This document shows, piece after piece, positions 1-13,379 of a stretch of 64,000 bases of DNA (its first letter is position 1; the number at the start of each line of letters is the position of its first letter). Source of the DNA: Sphagnum compactum (lineage: Eukaryota > Bryophyta > Sphagnopsida > Sphagnales); the NCBI GenBank assembly GCA_965153455.1, contig OZ234503.1:15257118-15321117 (forward strand). The letters run 5' to 3'. Below the pieces are notes generated by a model that was not told the origin of the DNA, made no database searches, and worked only from the letters and a program-made list of their open reading frames with translations. Made by a program: the position numbers and the translations under genes.

Positions 1-413
1 ACATAAATAATGATGAATTATTGAAAAACCATATAAAAACATAAGAAGAAAAAAATTTGATCATCGCTAGCTAATAGTAGTGCGCAGCAGCAGCACGGAG
101 CACAAATAGGTAGTTAGATGCATGTGGATGGTTAGTTTATTGTTAATCAGCATGGTTAAGTGAGGGACGGAAATACAATGCAAAAGCATTTGCTCACCAC
201 ACACCATGCATCATCCCTCATGGTGCATTGGTGGATGTTGCTTCACTCTGATGAGAGTGGATGGATGGTGGGTGGATTCTTTCTCTTTGGGTTCCAATTC
301 TTTAGTTCACCATGGTGGTTGGCTTCTCCAAGTCCAAAGGTTCTTAAATTTGAAAAAATGTGCCAAGACCAAAATCACCAGAATTTATCTCATATTGTCC
401 TACACGGGATGCA

Positions 414-565
414 CTACAAGCAAAAAATTGTAGCAAAGAGGCTTCAAGCTCAGCATCTAGTGCATCGAGTGCATCACTAGATGCTGAGCTTGAAGTCTCC
501 TTGCTGCAACTGGATGCACTAGATGCGGAGCTTGAAGTCTCTTTGTTGCAATTTTTTGCTTGTAG
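414..565. repeat. 152-nt near-perfect foldback (MITE or MIRNA-like hairpin)
   Basis: Positions 414-466 and 513-565 are 53-nt inverted arms. Read as RNA they give 49 Watson-Crick pairs, three G:U pairs and one mismatch, around a 46-nt loop. An inner perfect 21-nt arm pair (442-462 with 475-495) competes with the outer fold, and the 471-498 segment is a near-direct copy of 513-540, so the unit contains three copies of one module. The left edge reads CACTACAAGC from 412, which resembles a CACTA-type terminus, but the right edge reads CTTGTAGCA instead of CTTGTAGTG and no 3-bp target duplication is visible. It could be a small foldback transposon or a young hairpin-RNA locus; no known miRNA was recognised. 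Confidence 0.75.
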
Positions 566-1476
566 CAGTTATGGAAGATGTTAATCTCCCTAGCTCATTT
601 TCAGGTTATCTTCCAGTTTGGCTTTGGATCCTCATCTTCTGGAGCAGGACAAGAGTAGGGAGTTCAAGAGGCAGAGGTGCTTGCAGAGAATGGGGGCAAA
701 CTCAAGTCCAATAGAAGCATTCAGAATTTGTTGGACATTTGGGAGGAGAATCACAACATCTCTTACATTACTCTAGAAATTGATTTATGCCAACAAATTT
801 TTATATAAAGCAAAACTCACGAGGCTAATTTGAGGTCAAAAGAGACTAGGTCACAAGATTTGTGTTTCCTCTCAGCTCTCTGTGTCTGTGCATACTCTCA
901 TTGTGCATGTTGATGCACCTTGTGCAAAATGATGCACCCAAGTTTTTTGTTTTTCCAAAAGTGCTGAGTCTCCAAACAGGCACATCAAAATAATTTACAC
1001 GACAGATGAAATTGTCCGTTAATATTGTTAAGAACTGCCGGTTGAAATTCTTGCTGTTGTTACAACCCATACAACCCAGCTGAGAAATTTCTAGCAGCAA
1101 CGACTCAACTACAATGAGATACCTGACTCTGTCAACCATGCAAAGAACTGATGAAATTTTGGTACAGAAAACATTGCACCATTCTCCAGTATACAGCAAC
1201 AGAAATCCAATCATCTTTCTGGTCAGTATCAATGTTTGATTAGAAAACCAATGGCCCTAATTCTGTCTGAATAGAAAACTGAGCTGTGAGCTCTGTGTGG
1301 AATCTGCCTTGCAAACCAGGTGTTGGATTGTTTTACATGTGAACTTAATCTCTAGATCCAGATTATAAGATATAATCTACTCACCCAACAACTCAATATA
1401 TAATAATCTCATGACTGACAGCAATCTTCAGCTTCCCAGGGGATATGTACAGAGCATCTGCTTCCTATGTGACCCA
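566..1476. other. 3' flank of the KASH gene, no gene seen
   Basis: Only short open frames without recognisable similarity occur here. On the minus strand this lies directly downstream of the KASH gene stop, so part of it is probably 3' UTR. Confidence 0.5.
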
Positions 1477-4400
1477 TCAAGTTGGCACAGGGTAGTAATC
1501 TGCTGGTGTGCCGAGAGTCCTTGCCACCACCATGGCTACAAGCAGAGCAAGAATCAAAACTAAGCAGCCACTGAGAAATATCTCAGAATAATGAGACAAT
1601 TTTCTCATGATATGCTTCCAGGCAGATCCTACAATTGGGCTTTGATGAAGTCTTTCATTCCACCAGTCCTCCTTCTCTGTCTCTGTTAAATTGATCAAAG
1701 TTGATACACCTTCCTGTTCCCTGCTTCCTTCGTCAAATTTGGTAACCAACCCCATTACAGAAGCTGCACTTGCCCTGCCAAAGCTAGAGCAGCACTCCCC
1801 TACTCCTTGTTCATCTTCCTTACTTCTTGGTACGGCCACAGTTGAGACATTGGAAATTATATCATCAGAATTGCGAACAACCCCCATTCCTACAACTGAG
1901 TTTCGAAGCTCTGTGCATGATGCACAGGTGTGCTGATCAGCAGCCATCTTTTCCCTAAACCTTCGGAGTGACTTTGGGGTCAATCGGTTTGTCCCAATGT
2001 CATCTCCCTTACAGCTGCCAGGTTCATGTTTTTGCTGTCTTGCATAGTCTAAGCCACTGTCAAGTGAGTATGTCTTGCAAGGGACAGTAGGCATGGGAGA
2101 AACTGCTTGTGGACTTGAGCCCTCAACAAATGAGAGCTTACCAGATGAATTAAAAGCCTTATGAATGTTTGTTTGTCTTCTCTCAATCTCCACCTCACTA
2201 CAATTTTCTTCTGAAGCTATTGGATTGTCCATTACACTCCACCCCTCATTGCTTGATGTCTCCAGGTCCATGTCAGCATCTCCAGAAAGCTGACCAATCC
2301 ATCCTCTAACTCCCTCATGTGGCTGTGAGTCCTGGTCAATCACATTGCTGTCTGATGATGGACTCCCAAGATCGGACTGCAATGATCGTACCAGCTTTCG
2401 TGGTGTAGCAAATGGCTGAAAATCCTCTGTAGATATCAGCAACCTTGGCTTCTGCTCACCTCAAAACAACAATTAGTTTTCAAAACCAGATATTTCATTT
2501 GTATCTGTAATTGGTGAGAACCTGATTACTCTTCTGCAACTGGAAAGCATCCACTGGAGAAAAACAGAATAAAAGAGATGAAGGAAAAACGTATATCGTA
2601 CCAGCATGCTGAAACCATCCTGTGTGTCCTTGGATGCACATGGAAACTGGATGGAAGGGGTGCATGAGGGCCCTTCCTTTCCATAACTAGCTTTTAAATT
2701 TGTCTCTGCTCCACCTTGTAAGGAGCTGTGCCTCATCAGTGGTTTGCGTCTGTTGACCACTCCACTCTCAAAGTCTTTCACATTGCTTGCACAGTCCCGA
2801 ATGCTGCCATTCATTGAGCAAAGCTCAGTGCCACCTGATATTATATAGTTACTTGGCTTGCTATGGCATGAATCTGAGGCACTCTGAACACACACACTGA
2901 GCACCATGGACTCAGGGCTCTGGGATGCCAATCCTGTATCCAACTCTGGTACCCTAATTTCCCTCAAGCTTCCCTGCAGACAATTTTCACAGTTGCCAGG
3001 ATTGCCTTCCTCCAGTTCACTCCTAACAAAGGCATCCTTTCCAGCTATCATAACTTCATCCTCTGCACTTGTATCCCCTCCTACCTGCCCAGACTGTCCC
3101 ATGATTGTTGACTCTAATGGGCTTTCGCTCAAAGCAACTCCGCCTTCCACAATGTCCTGGGAGATCCACAGCAATGATTCTAGATCCTTTTTCCCACCCA
3201 TTTCTCCCTGTTGCTGGAAATCCAGCTCTACCTCATCACTAGGCAAATGGAGAGAGGTATTGAATGAGCCCACAAGTGGAGACTTGCCCCCCCAAACTGC
3301 ATCACTCTGCATTTCTGAGTTTTGAGAGGGCACATTCTCCTTTGCATCAGCTGCAGAAAGACAGCAAAAACTGTTCTGTATTAGGAAATTTGACCCCTCA
3401 TGTATATTATAAACTGGAGTTCAAAATGATAAAAAGTGTCTGGACACTTACAGTTGTGAATGTAGGAGTCACAATCATCATCCATGCTGAAAGAGGTCTG
3501 GGCAACTGACTTCTGCATGTGTCCCTGACCCCTTGCAGGAAAGAGAGGAGTTCGTCTCATCCTGGCATCAATGCCCTTGCCAGTACGGGAGGGTGAAGAC
3601 ACTTTCAGTGAAGGCTCTGATCCTGTGGTAGAAGGAGAGAGAGAACTATGAGAGCCCCACAAGCTTCTCCGACGAGGTGTCAGTTTTGGAGCTGTGCCCA
3701 GGGGCTCATCCGCATCTTTGTTTTGATCATCATCTGCTGCTGTTGCCATCTTTGCAGTTTGCAAGGCCTCCCACACTGCAGTGCGAACATGAGGCATCTT
3801 ATCAAGCCGAAAGCTTTCCAACACCTCAATTGTGGAGTTGAGCTCTAAAGCAAGTTTGTCCTTATCCACGACTGAAACCACAGCTTGCAACATCTTGGCT
3901 GCACATTTCCGGTGTTTCCATGAAGTTGAATTCGCTCTTAAAATCTCCTCACCAGCATGGAGAAGCTCTGGCCCGTAGACACTCAGGGCACTTGGGTTCA
4001 TGACAGCCAGCGAGCATGCTAGCTGCATGTGGGCAACTGTGCGAGTTGCTTTGTCTCCCAGTGCAGCTGTTGTGCGCTGGCAGACTTCACTCACAAGTCC
4101 AGCTGATGCATGTTTCCATTTCTCTGATTCAACTAGTGATTGCACACATGTAGCAGCCCCCGCAGCTACTGGCTCCAGTTTTCCTATAGACAAGGAAGGA
4201 AGTTCAGAGTTCAGACCCCACTGAGCAGGTCTCTCTAATCACAGAAATGTTTTGCCCTTGCTTGGTATTCCCCTTCATGGATTCATGGGTTTCTTAACAT
4301 AGCAACAGGCAGATTGCTGCTGGTAGAAACAAAAGGGGTGGCATTTCTAGTACCTGCAATTGCTTCTACTAGTGGCTGTGCAACCTCTCGGACAACTTCT

Positions 4401-5130
4401 TCAGCTTCTGTCACGCTGGTGTTGGAATCAATGGAGTACCTTACCAGTGCAGAGACCACCTTAGCACATGCTTGATGCAGCTGTGGTGAGCTTCCACTTG
4501 CTGACAGAGACCGTGTCACAGTGGCCATCACTCTTGGGAGTTGTGGGATGATGAGCTTGCCATGGACTCGTGCTACTTCCTCATACAGGGAAATAGCATA
4601 AGAACGTGAGCCTCCTGTTTCTTTCGACTCTGACACCTGTTGCCACCAGAAACCCTTTCTTGCTCAACAAAAGATGCTCAAAACCTGTTTTACAGAGTGA
4701 AGCCTGCATTTGCTGAGAAGAAAAAAGAAGAGGGAATCAGTCTGTTAAAGTGTGCTGGGAGGAAACTCTTCACTCCTGTTGCGCCTACAGCATCCTACTA
4801 ATGGAGATGGATATTTTCTAATGGCCATGAACCTCGATACCTTGCCGAAGACACAGGAGCTCCTCAAACGGAGCCTCATGCTTAGGAATCAGCTTCATGC
4901 TGCGCACTACTGTCAAAAGGAGAAACCAAAAACTGCACCAAGCAACGACAGGTTGTGAAGAGAAAACTGACCTGTGCGAGAAAGCGCGGAACAGAGGCGG
5001 GCTCAAGATTCTCCACACAGTGTTTGAGAGAGTCCATGGCAATGCGCCGGCTTTCTCCATCTTTCTCCAGCTTCGCCAGGTCTTGTTTGACGAGTGGACT
5101 CATGTACTGCATCCCGCCTTCCTCCTTCAT
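1477..5130 (-). CDS. SINE1/SINE2-type KASH protein with N-terminal armadillo domain
   Basis: Five exons, read on the minus strand: 5130-4972, 4636-4354, 4183-3452, 3350-2602 and 2451-1477. All introns are GT..AG and the joined frame has 965 codons plus stop. Residues 1 to about 320 match the helical armadillo-like domain of plant SINE1/SINE2 (N-terminal core 'SPLVKQDLAKLEKDGESRR', then 'ISLYEEVARVHG'). A Ser-rich low-complexity middle follows. The C-terminus has one membrane segment (about 932-951) and a short tail ending YYPVPT, the plant KASH signature that docks into SUN proteins in the perinuclear space. Family knowledge: SINE proteins sit at the outer nuclear envelope, and SINE1 binds actin. 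The start was placed at 5130 because homology begins just after it; Met at 5112 is an alternative. The 150-nt fourth intron could be retained, which would truncate the protein before the KASH domain. Confidence 0.9.
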
Positions 5131-5760
5131 CTTCGTCTTCTCCGCTCCCGAAGAAGAAAGGAGAAGGTAAAAGAAGAAAACAGCCTTATTACAGGAGCAG
5201 AAGAAGAACAAACACAGAAAAAGAATAACACAAACACTAATAAGAGAACACAAAACGCTGCGAAAGACTCGAAAGAGAGTGACAGATAGCGAGAACAAGA
5301 AGAAAACAAAACCAGAACCAGAACGAACCAGAGAGACCGACAACAAACACAGCCAGGGACGCAAAGCGCTGCACGCTCCTTACTTCTTCGAGGAAACAAC
5401 AAAACAAGACAAACCTCTCTTCACCCCCGCCCACCAAAATAAAACTCAGAAAAGAAAGAAAAAAATCAGAAAAATTATTCCCAAAAAAAGAAGTATCAAA
5501 AGCAAAAAGAGATCCGTTACGTACTGAATAGCCTCGGGCGCAAGAAATTGCAGAACAAAAAAGCTCAACAGTCGTAGACAACCGTGACGGAGAGACAGAG
5601 AGAACGACTCTGAGGTTTCTGCACCTAGGGGAATGCGCGCGACGCGTGGTTTTCTTCACTGTTTTGTACAAAGCGAGAGTGAAAGCGAGCGTCGCACAGT
5701 TTCACTACCTTTGCAGCACGCGCGCGTGAAAAGAGGTGGGGGGGGGGGGGGGGGGGGGGT
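5131..5760 (-). promoter_or_regulatory. Leader and promoter region of the KASH gene, with G22 tract
   Basis: On the + strand this is strongly purine/A-rich, so the transcript-sense strand is pyrimidine-rich, as in many plant 5' leaders. It ends in an uninterrupted run of 22 G (5738-5759). No clear TATA box was assigned. Confidence 0.4.
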
Positions 5761-8700
5761 GTTGGGATCCAATTTTTTTTTTTGGGTTAAAAAAAGGAAA
5801 AACCTAAGTTGACCAAAAATCAATGGTTTTGGGGTGTTTTTTTTGCTCTTTGGGTATTGTTATTATTACCTATTGGACATAGGCTTTTTTTGACACTTGA
5901 AAAAAAAATCTTCTTTTGCTTTTAATGGATTCCATAACTTTTAGGTCTTTTGTTTTTTCGCGTTTCATAAATGGTTACATTAATGCGCATTTTCTATAAA
6001 TGTAAAACCCAATAAATGGTTTTTGGGATTAATTTTTATTATAATAAAGCTCATTTTGAAATTTGGACCATTCCCATTATAAGCAGAATTTGGATCTATT
6101 ATATGACACTTGTTAGTATGTGATTGGTCATTCTAATCGTATGTAAAAGCCACTAACCCTTACTTAATTAACTGCCTGATGATTTTTGAAAGAGCATTTT
6201 ATACCTATTGACAAATTAGAGTTATCCGTAAAATCACCCTGTCTTTGGGCCTGCTTTCACCCCCTATACCCTATTTCAGTGGTATCTCCAAAGTAAAGAA
6301 ATTTTATTAAATCTCAGTATGAAATGCTGAAACTCAGCATTTAATGCACAAGGTTCGAGAGTAACTATAGTAGTTGTGCAGGTAGGAGCAGTGAAAATAT
6401 ATGTAGCAGCAGCGGAGGCGCTTAAGGGAAAGGAAAGACAGGATGAAACTGCATTCACCACCGAAATTGCTGGAAAAACTAGTCCGGAAAAACCCAATTA
6501 TTTCGTTTTGTAAAATTTTCATTACCAGTTACGCATTTGATGCCCTATTATGCCGAAACTGACCATTTTTATAACTCTATTGTGAACACAATTTTGGTCT
6601 TCTTTTTTTGTCTTGTAAAGGAACCTGTAATCCCACGAAAAAGTATAGTGGGAACTACATGCACATCATGCACACACATCATGATGGTCATGATCATGGT
6701 GAAAGGAGGAAGGATGCATGTGTTTGAGAAATGATACATAACCATTGCTCGTAGAATCTTGAGGCTCTAATTGGTTGTCAAGTCACAAGTTGCAACCCAT
6801 AACCTTCAAACTCCATTTGATTAGCAAGCTACTAGTTAGCACAAGGCCACATGGGCTCTCATTGGCCCAATGATTATGTAATCCTTCACTACTTGGATGA
6901 ACATTTTATAATTATTTTTTGAACGGATGGCAACTTGATTCTCACAAGTGATGGTTATGTTTGGTAATAATCTTAAGTGCAATAGTTACACGCCTCAACT
7001 ATTCACAATAACATTTGCCTATTGCATGTTACATAGTCCATAACAACTTGAATTAAAAATTGTGAATTATAGAGTATGGCATCTTATGCATTGGAATAAG
7101 TCTGCCAATTGTGTTGATGGTAAGGTTGCCAAAAGGGACATCCTAGAAGTCCTCATGGCATCCCTAGCAAGTGATAATTTTTTTAATATAATTACCTAAA
7201 TTCAATTTTTTTCCTTTGTTGAAGCTTTGAACTTGTGTTATCCCAATCCCCCTTTCATTTTTCAATGTGTTTCATGGCACTTTTGACATGCTTCTCAACA
7301 TCCCAATCGCTCGAGGAGAATAAAAACATATGTCTGCATCCCTCTACATGTTTTTTAACTTGGTAGAGTGTATGCTCTTATTCATGTGCTTTTTCCTTCT
7401 TTGTCCAAGATGCAAACTTAGGATTTGAAAAATCACAACCTCTTTGAAGGAAAGAGCATTTCTTTGCCTTTGCAATTTAAAGAACCGATTAAGGTTTTTT
7501 CTTTTTTTTTTTAAAGCACAATACAAGACCACCAAAGGCTAAGGAACACCATGTGACTCAGAGGTGTTGCTATGCAACATGACATGAACTTGTATAATTT
7601 GTTATTTGTGGATCTAATTCAATATGAATATGATTTTACGTTTTTTTTTTTTTTTTTTTTTTGAGAGTTTTATTTTCATGGTTTAGTTCTGGAGTCTCAT
7701 TTTTCATGTTTTGCAATTTTTGAAATTTGTATGATTGTTTTCATGTGTGTGACTTTTTTGTTTCAATAATATTAGGGTGCTAATTTTATAACGCATGATA
7801 ATAAACACCATAATAACCAATTAAAAATGAATAAGAGGGCACCCATGAAATTGGGAGAAGGAGGTTCTTTCAAAACATTCCAAAACCAAGAATGCAACAC
7901 AATTTTTGAGAAAAGGCCCTTCTTAATGAGCAAGGGGGGGGGTGTTGGTCCATAATACCCTTGTAGTTGAGCTCGAGGGGAAAGGGGGATGCATGTGTGT
8001 AATACATTCATCATTGCAACATGAGTTCACATCAATGCCCATACATAAGAGTCTCAAATGTTTTTCCTTTTTAAACATTTTGTGCATCATATCTATTTCC
8101 AATTCTAGTTTTCCATCAATGTCAATCCTCCAACCTTGTCAAGACTTCCATTGATATCTTCAATTGCTCTTCCGCCTTTAGTGCCCAAACATGTTCTCCA
8201 ACACTTAAGTTCGCAAAGTTCACTCTCCTACCACTTTCAGCCTTGGAGGTTCAAAAGGTCTAAGCAACTTCCATTGGGGTTAAAAATGAACAAGATAAAA
8301 TCTCTCAAAATAAAGGGAGGGGCTCCAAAAAATAATAGTCCAACCTCTAGTAAACACATATTCTTCCATGTGCAACTAAAGTGGATCTTATAATTGACCA
8401 TGCTTGATTTCATACACAAAAAACATCCTTCAAATCACTAAACAATGTGAACTTTGTTTCAAACAACTCCATTTACAACAATGAACACATGTGCATAGGC
8501 ACAGTTTGCCCCTCAAAAAATGAAAAACAAGAGATGAAAATGCCTAATATTCAAAAATATTGATTTAAAAAAATGATTACCCATTGTCAAATATAAAGAG
8601 ACAAACAAATGGGTGAAATATTTTGATATAGAAAAGTTTTTGAAGCTAACTAATGATACCATACCATACCATACCATATATAATATATCTAGCTTAGACC

Positions 8701-9513
8701 TTAATGTGAAAAGTAGGTTATCATCTAACACACTTAAATAAAATGGTTAGCAATTTAGAATTACCTTGAAGGACTAAATATTTCCAACTTGAAGCTCTAG
8801 AAAGTATGAGTGATTTACCAAAACGATTTGATATTTCACTTACGTCAAAATATGGATTTTTGAGTGAATTTGTATCATTATGTGAATTTTTTGAAAAAAT
8901 ATTTTTAAAACATGTTTTTCTATTGTTAGATGTGTTTTCTCAACAAACCTTCACCACTATTCTGAAAACAAAAAGTTGGAAAGAAAGAAAGAAAAACCAA
9001 CATTGTTTCAAAGGTTTACTATGTTGTTATGCATATCATTTTATTATTTCCATGCAATTTTTGTTTACTTGTGGTTTTTATCTTATGTTAAGGAATGCAA
9101 ATTTGTATGTGTAAATGAAATAATTTGAATAGAAAATATGATTCATATTGAGTAAAACAATCTGAATATCATAGCATGGACCTCATGTATTTTACACCTT
9201 TAATATATATTACATACCATAATATAAGGTTTTTCATGCAAAAGACCAACAATCAATACATGAAGGGGAGGTATATAAAGAAAACCAAAATCAACAAAGG
9301 GATGATAAGACAATAAAATTAGGTCAAAATGTGATTCTTCAAATATCATATACTTATACATAGTGGTTGTGATTGCAAGCAAATAGTTGTAAATGTCGGT
9401 AACACATATGTAAAGAGCATGCATGCATGCATGCATGTGTGTATATGCAACCTTATTAATAAATAGGTGAACCTCTTAGTCTTCTTCTTTTTTCTTTTTT
9501 CTTTGTTTTTTTT
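5761..9513. other. AT-rich intergenic DNA
   Basis: No protein or RNA gene was recognised. Simple tracts include T22 at 7641-7662 and a short CCATA array near 8657-8680. Open frames are short and without family motifs. Confidence 0.6.
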
Positions 9514-9670
9514 CAATTTTGTGATGTAATCAAATTGGCGATCATCAACAAGAAGATTTAGCCAAATCTGGCTATATGCAGGTAAAAAAATTGAAGAATA
9601 CTTTCATATTTTGGCTATCTACCAAAACTTATAGTAGAAATCTGGTGATTGAAAATGTTTTTTGTTTTTT
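9514..9670 (-). repeat. Dispersed 'GCCAAATCTGGC' repeat, copy A
   Basis: The copy reads CAATTTTGTGATG at its left edge, then a GATCATCA segment, then GATTTAGCCAAATCTGGCTA, then a degenerate body. It is in reverse orientation relative to the consensus, which ends CACAAAATTG. Related copies lie near 13.1, 36.9, 43.4, 45.0, 45.3 and 50.7 kb. Confidence 0.65.
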
Positions 9671-12600
9671 TTGGCCCCCCAGGAAATCTGGCTGATAATG
9701 GCCATTTTTCAATAAAAGTTCTTTGGAAATTGAATGTGTTGAAATCTTTACTTTTCCTGGTTGAACAAATGCAGAAACTTGCCCAGAAAAAAAACATTAC
9801 TTGTGGTGTAAGAGCAGCTCCATCTCCAACAATGTAATGGCCTCAAAACTAAGGAGAGAGCCCAAGAATATTACTGAAGTTCTGCAAGTTTCTATGCATT
9901 AATGCAAGTAATGGAAACATGCTATTCTTCTTCATTCTTCTTCATTCTTCTTCTTCATGAGCATTGAGGGTACCTTAAAATTTGGAAGAAAGAATTCCTG
10001 TTATCTCAAGTCTCTCATGATTAATAATAAACTCCGTCTCTTGTGCTGCAAATTGGGTCAGTGGGTCCTGTGGTTTTTTCTTCCCCCAAGTGTGTTTGTT
10101 TGTCTGTCTCCCACTCTCCACTCTCCTTGGATGTTTTTAGTAGCTCTGCACAGATTATTAGATCTTGCTGTCCGAATTCCATAATTCACTCAGTCAGTGA
10201 ATCAGTCAGTCAAGAAGACTCAGGAGTGCCTGGAGAGTCTGAAGGTCCATCATTCAAAAACTCCTGAATCTGAATCCAAAGGCGACCTCAGCCTGGCAAC
10301 CCTCGTGTATATGCATGTGGGAGGGGAGGATTCAGATCCAAATGGCATCACAAAAAGTGGTAATTCCATATGAACAAAGTTCACAACAACAATCCAATTC
10401 CAGATGTTCTGCACACCGCTGGTTTAATCTAAAGCAAAAAAGGATACCTGTAGCCCTGGCCAGAATGAACCAACAACCACCAGCGCATCGTGAGGGATGA
10501 ATGGTGGGTGCACAGGAAAACAATTTTCCATTGGGTTCTAGTCTCCCACTTTGGGTAGCTCAGCTACGAACTAACAACCCACAAGCCCTTACCTATGTAC
10601 TAACCATTGACATGCATCCACTTACTTAGTACCCACCTATTATCTACATGCCTAGTACCTACAGGAGCTATACCAGGTTCCCATAAGGGATAAGTTAACA
10701 AGGTGAAACTTGACATAAACTGGGTTCAGGTTCAATCCACAACTCACTCATAGCAAAGTTTCTAATGGACGGTGTGCTGGTGGTGTCTGTTGGTTCACTC
10801 TACCTTCGGGCACACACTGACTTCTTTTGGTGCCCACTCTTTTCAAAATATATTATTCTGGTAAGACGCCAAGGAGCGTCATCCAAATATCTCTGAACAA
10901 AGCCATAGTAGTAGAGTTGCCGTAAGCTTTTTGTTTCTGACAAACCAGACCATCAGACAACAATTTTGTTCACATATATTTGTCTTATTTTATGATACAT
11001 CATTTGAGGAATTATTATGTAGTGTACCTAGTAGCTCAATGCTGCTAGCATTTTGTTGTTGTTATTTTTTCATCTAAACTGTGCTGGAAAAAATGTTGTC
11101 ACATTAAGTTTTAGTTGTGAAATTGTGCAATGTGCTGAAGAGATGGTGTAAATTGTTTCAAAATACACATATATAGATTTTATGGGTGGGGGTTGGTTTT
11201 GATTGGCAAGACACACACAGGATCATGCAAAATTCCTCCACTGTGAATGATGGGTGAAATGATCAAAACTTTGGCAACCTCTCTTCACCACAAGTGCTCA
11301 TACAATTTTGTCAAGAAGCTTTGGTGTGTGTATGAGAGTGTGTGTGCCTCTTTATTTTCTTTTTCTTTCAGTTTTGCGATGTCCACAAAGAGGCAAAATT
11401 TTGTTCTCCCTCCCCCCACAAATTTTTTTTTAATGAAAATTGCATTGAGAGAACACTTTTTTTTAGTAAAAAAACTCTAAGATAATTCACCCATAAATAA
11501 ACACTGATCATATCCATAAAAACCCCATCAAAATTCAAGCTTTTTCTCCAAAGTGCAGTTTCAAAATTCTAAGCTTTCCTTTTGTTTGCAACCCATTTAA
11601 GGTCTTCCTACAGTGCAAACTATGAAATTTTCTTACAAACATTTTAATAGAAAATCTCAACAACTTTGACATTGTAGTAGCATCATAGGTATAATATCAT
11701 ACAGTAAAGCACGCCAAGGTTTTCCACTTTGTATTTGAAGGCACCTCCCCATTCAAATGTGGGAGAGATTCATTTGCTAGTTGAAGGAGCCTTGTGCTGA
11801 TCACGTGCAAAACAATGTCGGGTGGTTATTAGAAAACAGTAATAGACCCTTAATAGTTATCGAGGGTGGTTCTTCGGATTCATAACTCTGGTTCTCAAAA
11901 GAATCAAAAAGAATCATATAACTGGACATAAAACCACTCATTCTTCGTTACTGGTTCTTGCACATTTTGTGATAACTACATAGGAAAGGTCTCTTCTAGG
12001 CTTGGTGTTTTTCAAGGTTTTTTTGTTCATCTCTTTGTACGATTTGCTTTGTGCTACTGGTGATGGGTTTAGGTCTTAGATTACTCGATTCCTCCTCTTA
12101 GGGTTTCCCATTTGTGTGTTTTTCATTTTCAAGTGTTGTCTTTTGTTTGGACTTTGGATCTTTTCTATTTCTTCTCTTGTTCCTTTGTCAAGTGTATAGG
12201 GGAGCATCTGGATTCTGCAAGGACTAGAACAAAAACACATTGGAAGGAGAGAACCCCTTTTGAGAATGAGGTCTGCAGAATAAGTCTACAGATAGCCAAT
12301 TCAGGGGGAGAATTAGTCCACCAAAACTGAGAACTAGGGTATTAGGGTTTAGGATAGGTCTGCCAAAAATATTTTTCTTTTGACCCATAATCTTTTTTAT
12401 TGTCTGCCCTGGAAAAAAAAATCTGACAAAACAAAAAAGAATATTTGGATTTTCAGACCTGACCTTATTAGTCTAAGTCTATGATGTTTTGTGGCAAGTT
12501 TCAAACAATGTATGTGCTCTTGCCAAACACTTTGATATTAATTAGTGTGCATACGAAATTCAATAATGATTTTTTTTTTTTTTTCAAAATTATGAGCCTG

Positions 12601-13074
12601 AACGTAATAAAAATGAATTATGTAAATAATATAGTCTATAATATTCACACACCCAAAACCTTTAAAACTTTCAAATCCAAAACCTTAAGCTCTGAATGAA
12701 TTTCAATTACCCCATGTGGAAAGTATCATCCAAGACATTCACATTTCGATACCAAGAGGGACCTTCTTTTAGGTTTATGTCGTGAGGTGCCCCCAAACAA
12801 GTGATCATATGTGGTCAGGCAATGTGGTCAGTTTTCCTTGAAAACGGGCAGACGTAAGAATGTTTTTTCGACAGCCCGTGGGCATCTTTTGGGCAGTTAT
12901 TTTGGTCCCTATGAAATAGTCAACGCTGATTGTCAATTATGAACAGGGTTCTGAATAAAAAGGACCCTGAGATTTTCATCCAGTTATGGTAGTGGTACAC
13001 TTACCAAAATGCTTTTTTAAAATTGGATGAAATAAATTAGAAGCTTGGTTAGCAACTTAGCAACACAAATGTGT
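9671..13074. other. Intergenic DNA with one tRNA B-box-like motif
   Basis: No gene was recognised. Trinucleotide-like TTC repeats lie near 9925-9957. A B-box-like GGTTCAATCC occurs near 10728 downstream of a possible A-box-like stretch, so a decayed tRNA-derived SINE is possible but weakly supported. Confidence 0.45.
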
Positions 13075-13325
13075 TTTTTTGGCTAAAGTTTTCTTTCGCC
13101 AAATTTCGATCTAATTTTTTGTTAATTTCTACTTATTTACACAAAGGATTTTTCATGGAAAAAATGACCCGAATTTGCCAGATTTCAAAGAAAAAAAAAA
13201 TCCACATCGCCAGATTTTTGAGATAAGTTCCAGCAGGTAGCCAAGAATATAGAAGGATTCTGATTTCTTTTCTATTTTCATATTTAGTAAATAGCCAAAT
13301 CTGGCTATATCATCTTAATATTAAT
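13075..13325 (+). repeat. Dispersed 'GCCAAATCTGGC' repeat, copy B
   Basis: It contains CGCCAGATTT, then GTAGCCAAGAATATAGAAGG, then TAGCCAAATCTGGCTATATC, in the consensus order. The 3' tail ending CACAAAATTG is missing. Confidence 0.65.
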
Positions 13326-13379
13326 TAATTAACTTTTTGGATACAAATCGAAGGCAGGAATTTTTTTAAAAATAAATAA

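Noticed and set aside
2906-3325. Open frame of 139 codons on the + strand
   Set aside because: Antisense shadow of exon 4 of the KASH gene.
4882-5402. Long open frames on the minus strand upstream of the KASH start
   Set aside because: Their Phe/Ser/Val-rich translation comes from the pyrimidine-rich leader; similarity to the SINE family begins only near 5130.
5738-5759. G22 tract as a G-quadruplex regulatory element of the KASH gene
   Set aside because: It is a plain homopolymer, common at several places in this window (36541, 42676, 48934, and C14 at 45759), and likely length-unstable; no evidence ties it to regulation.
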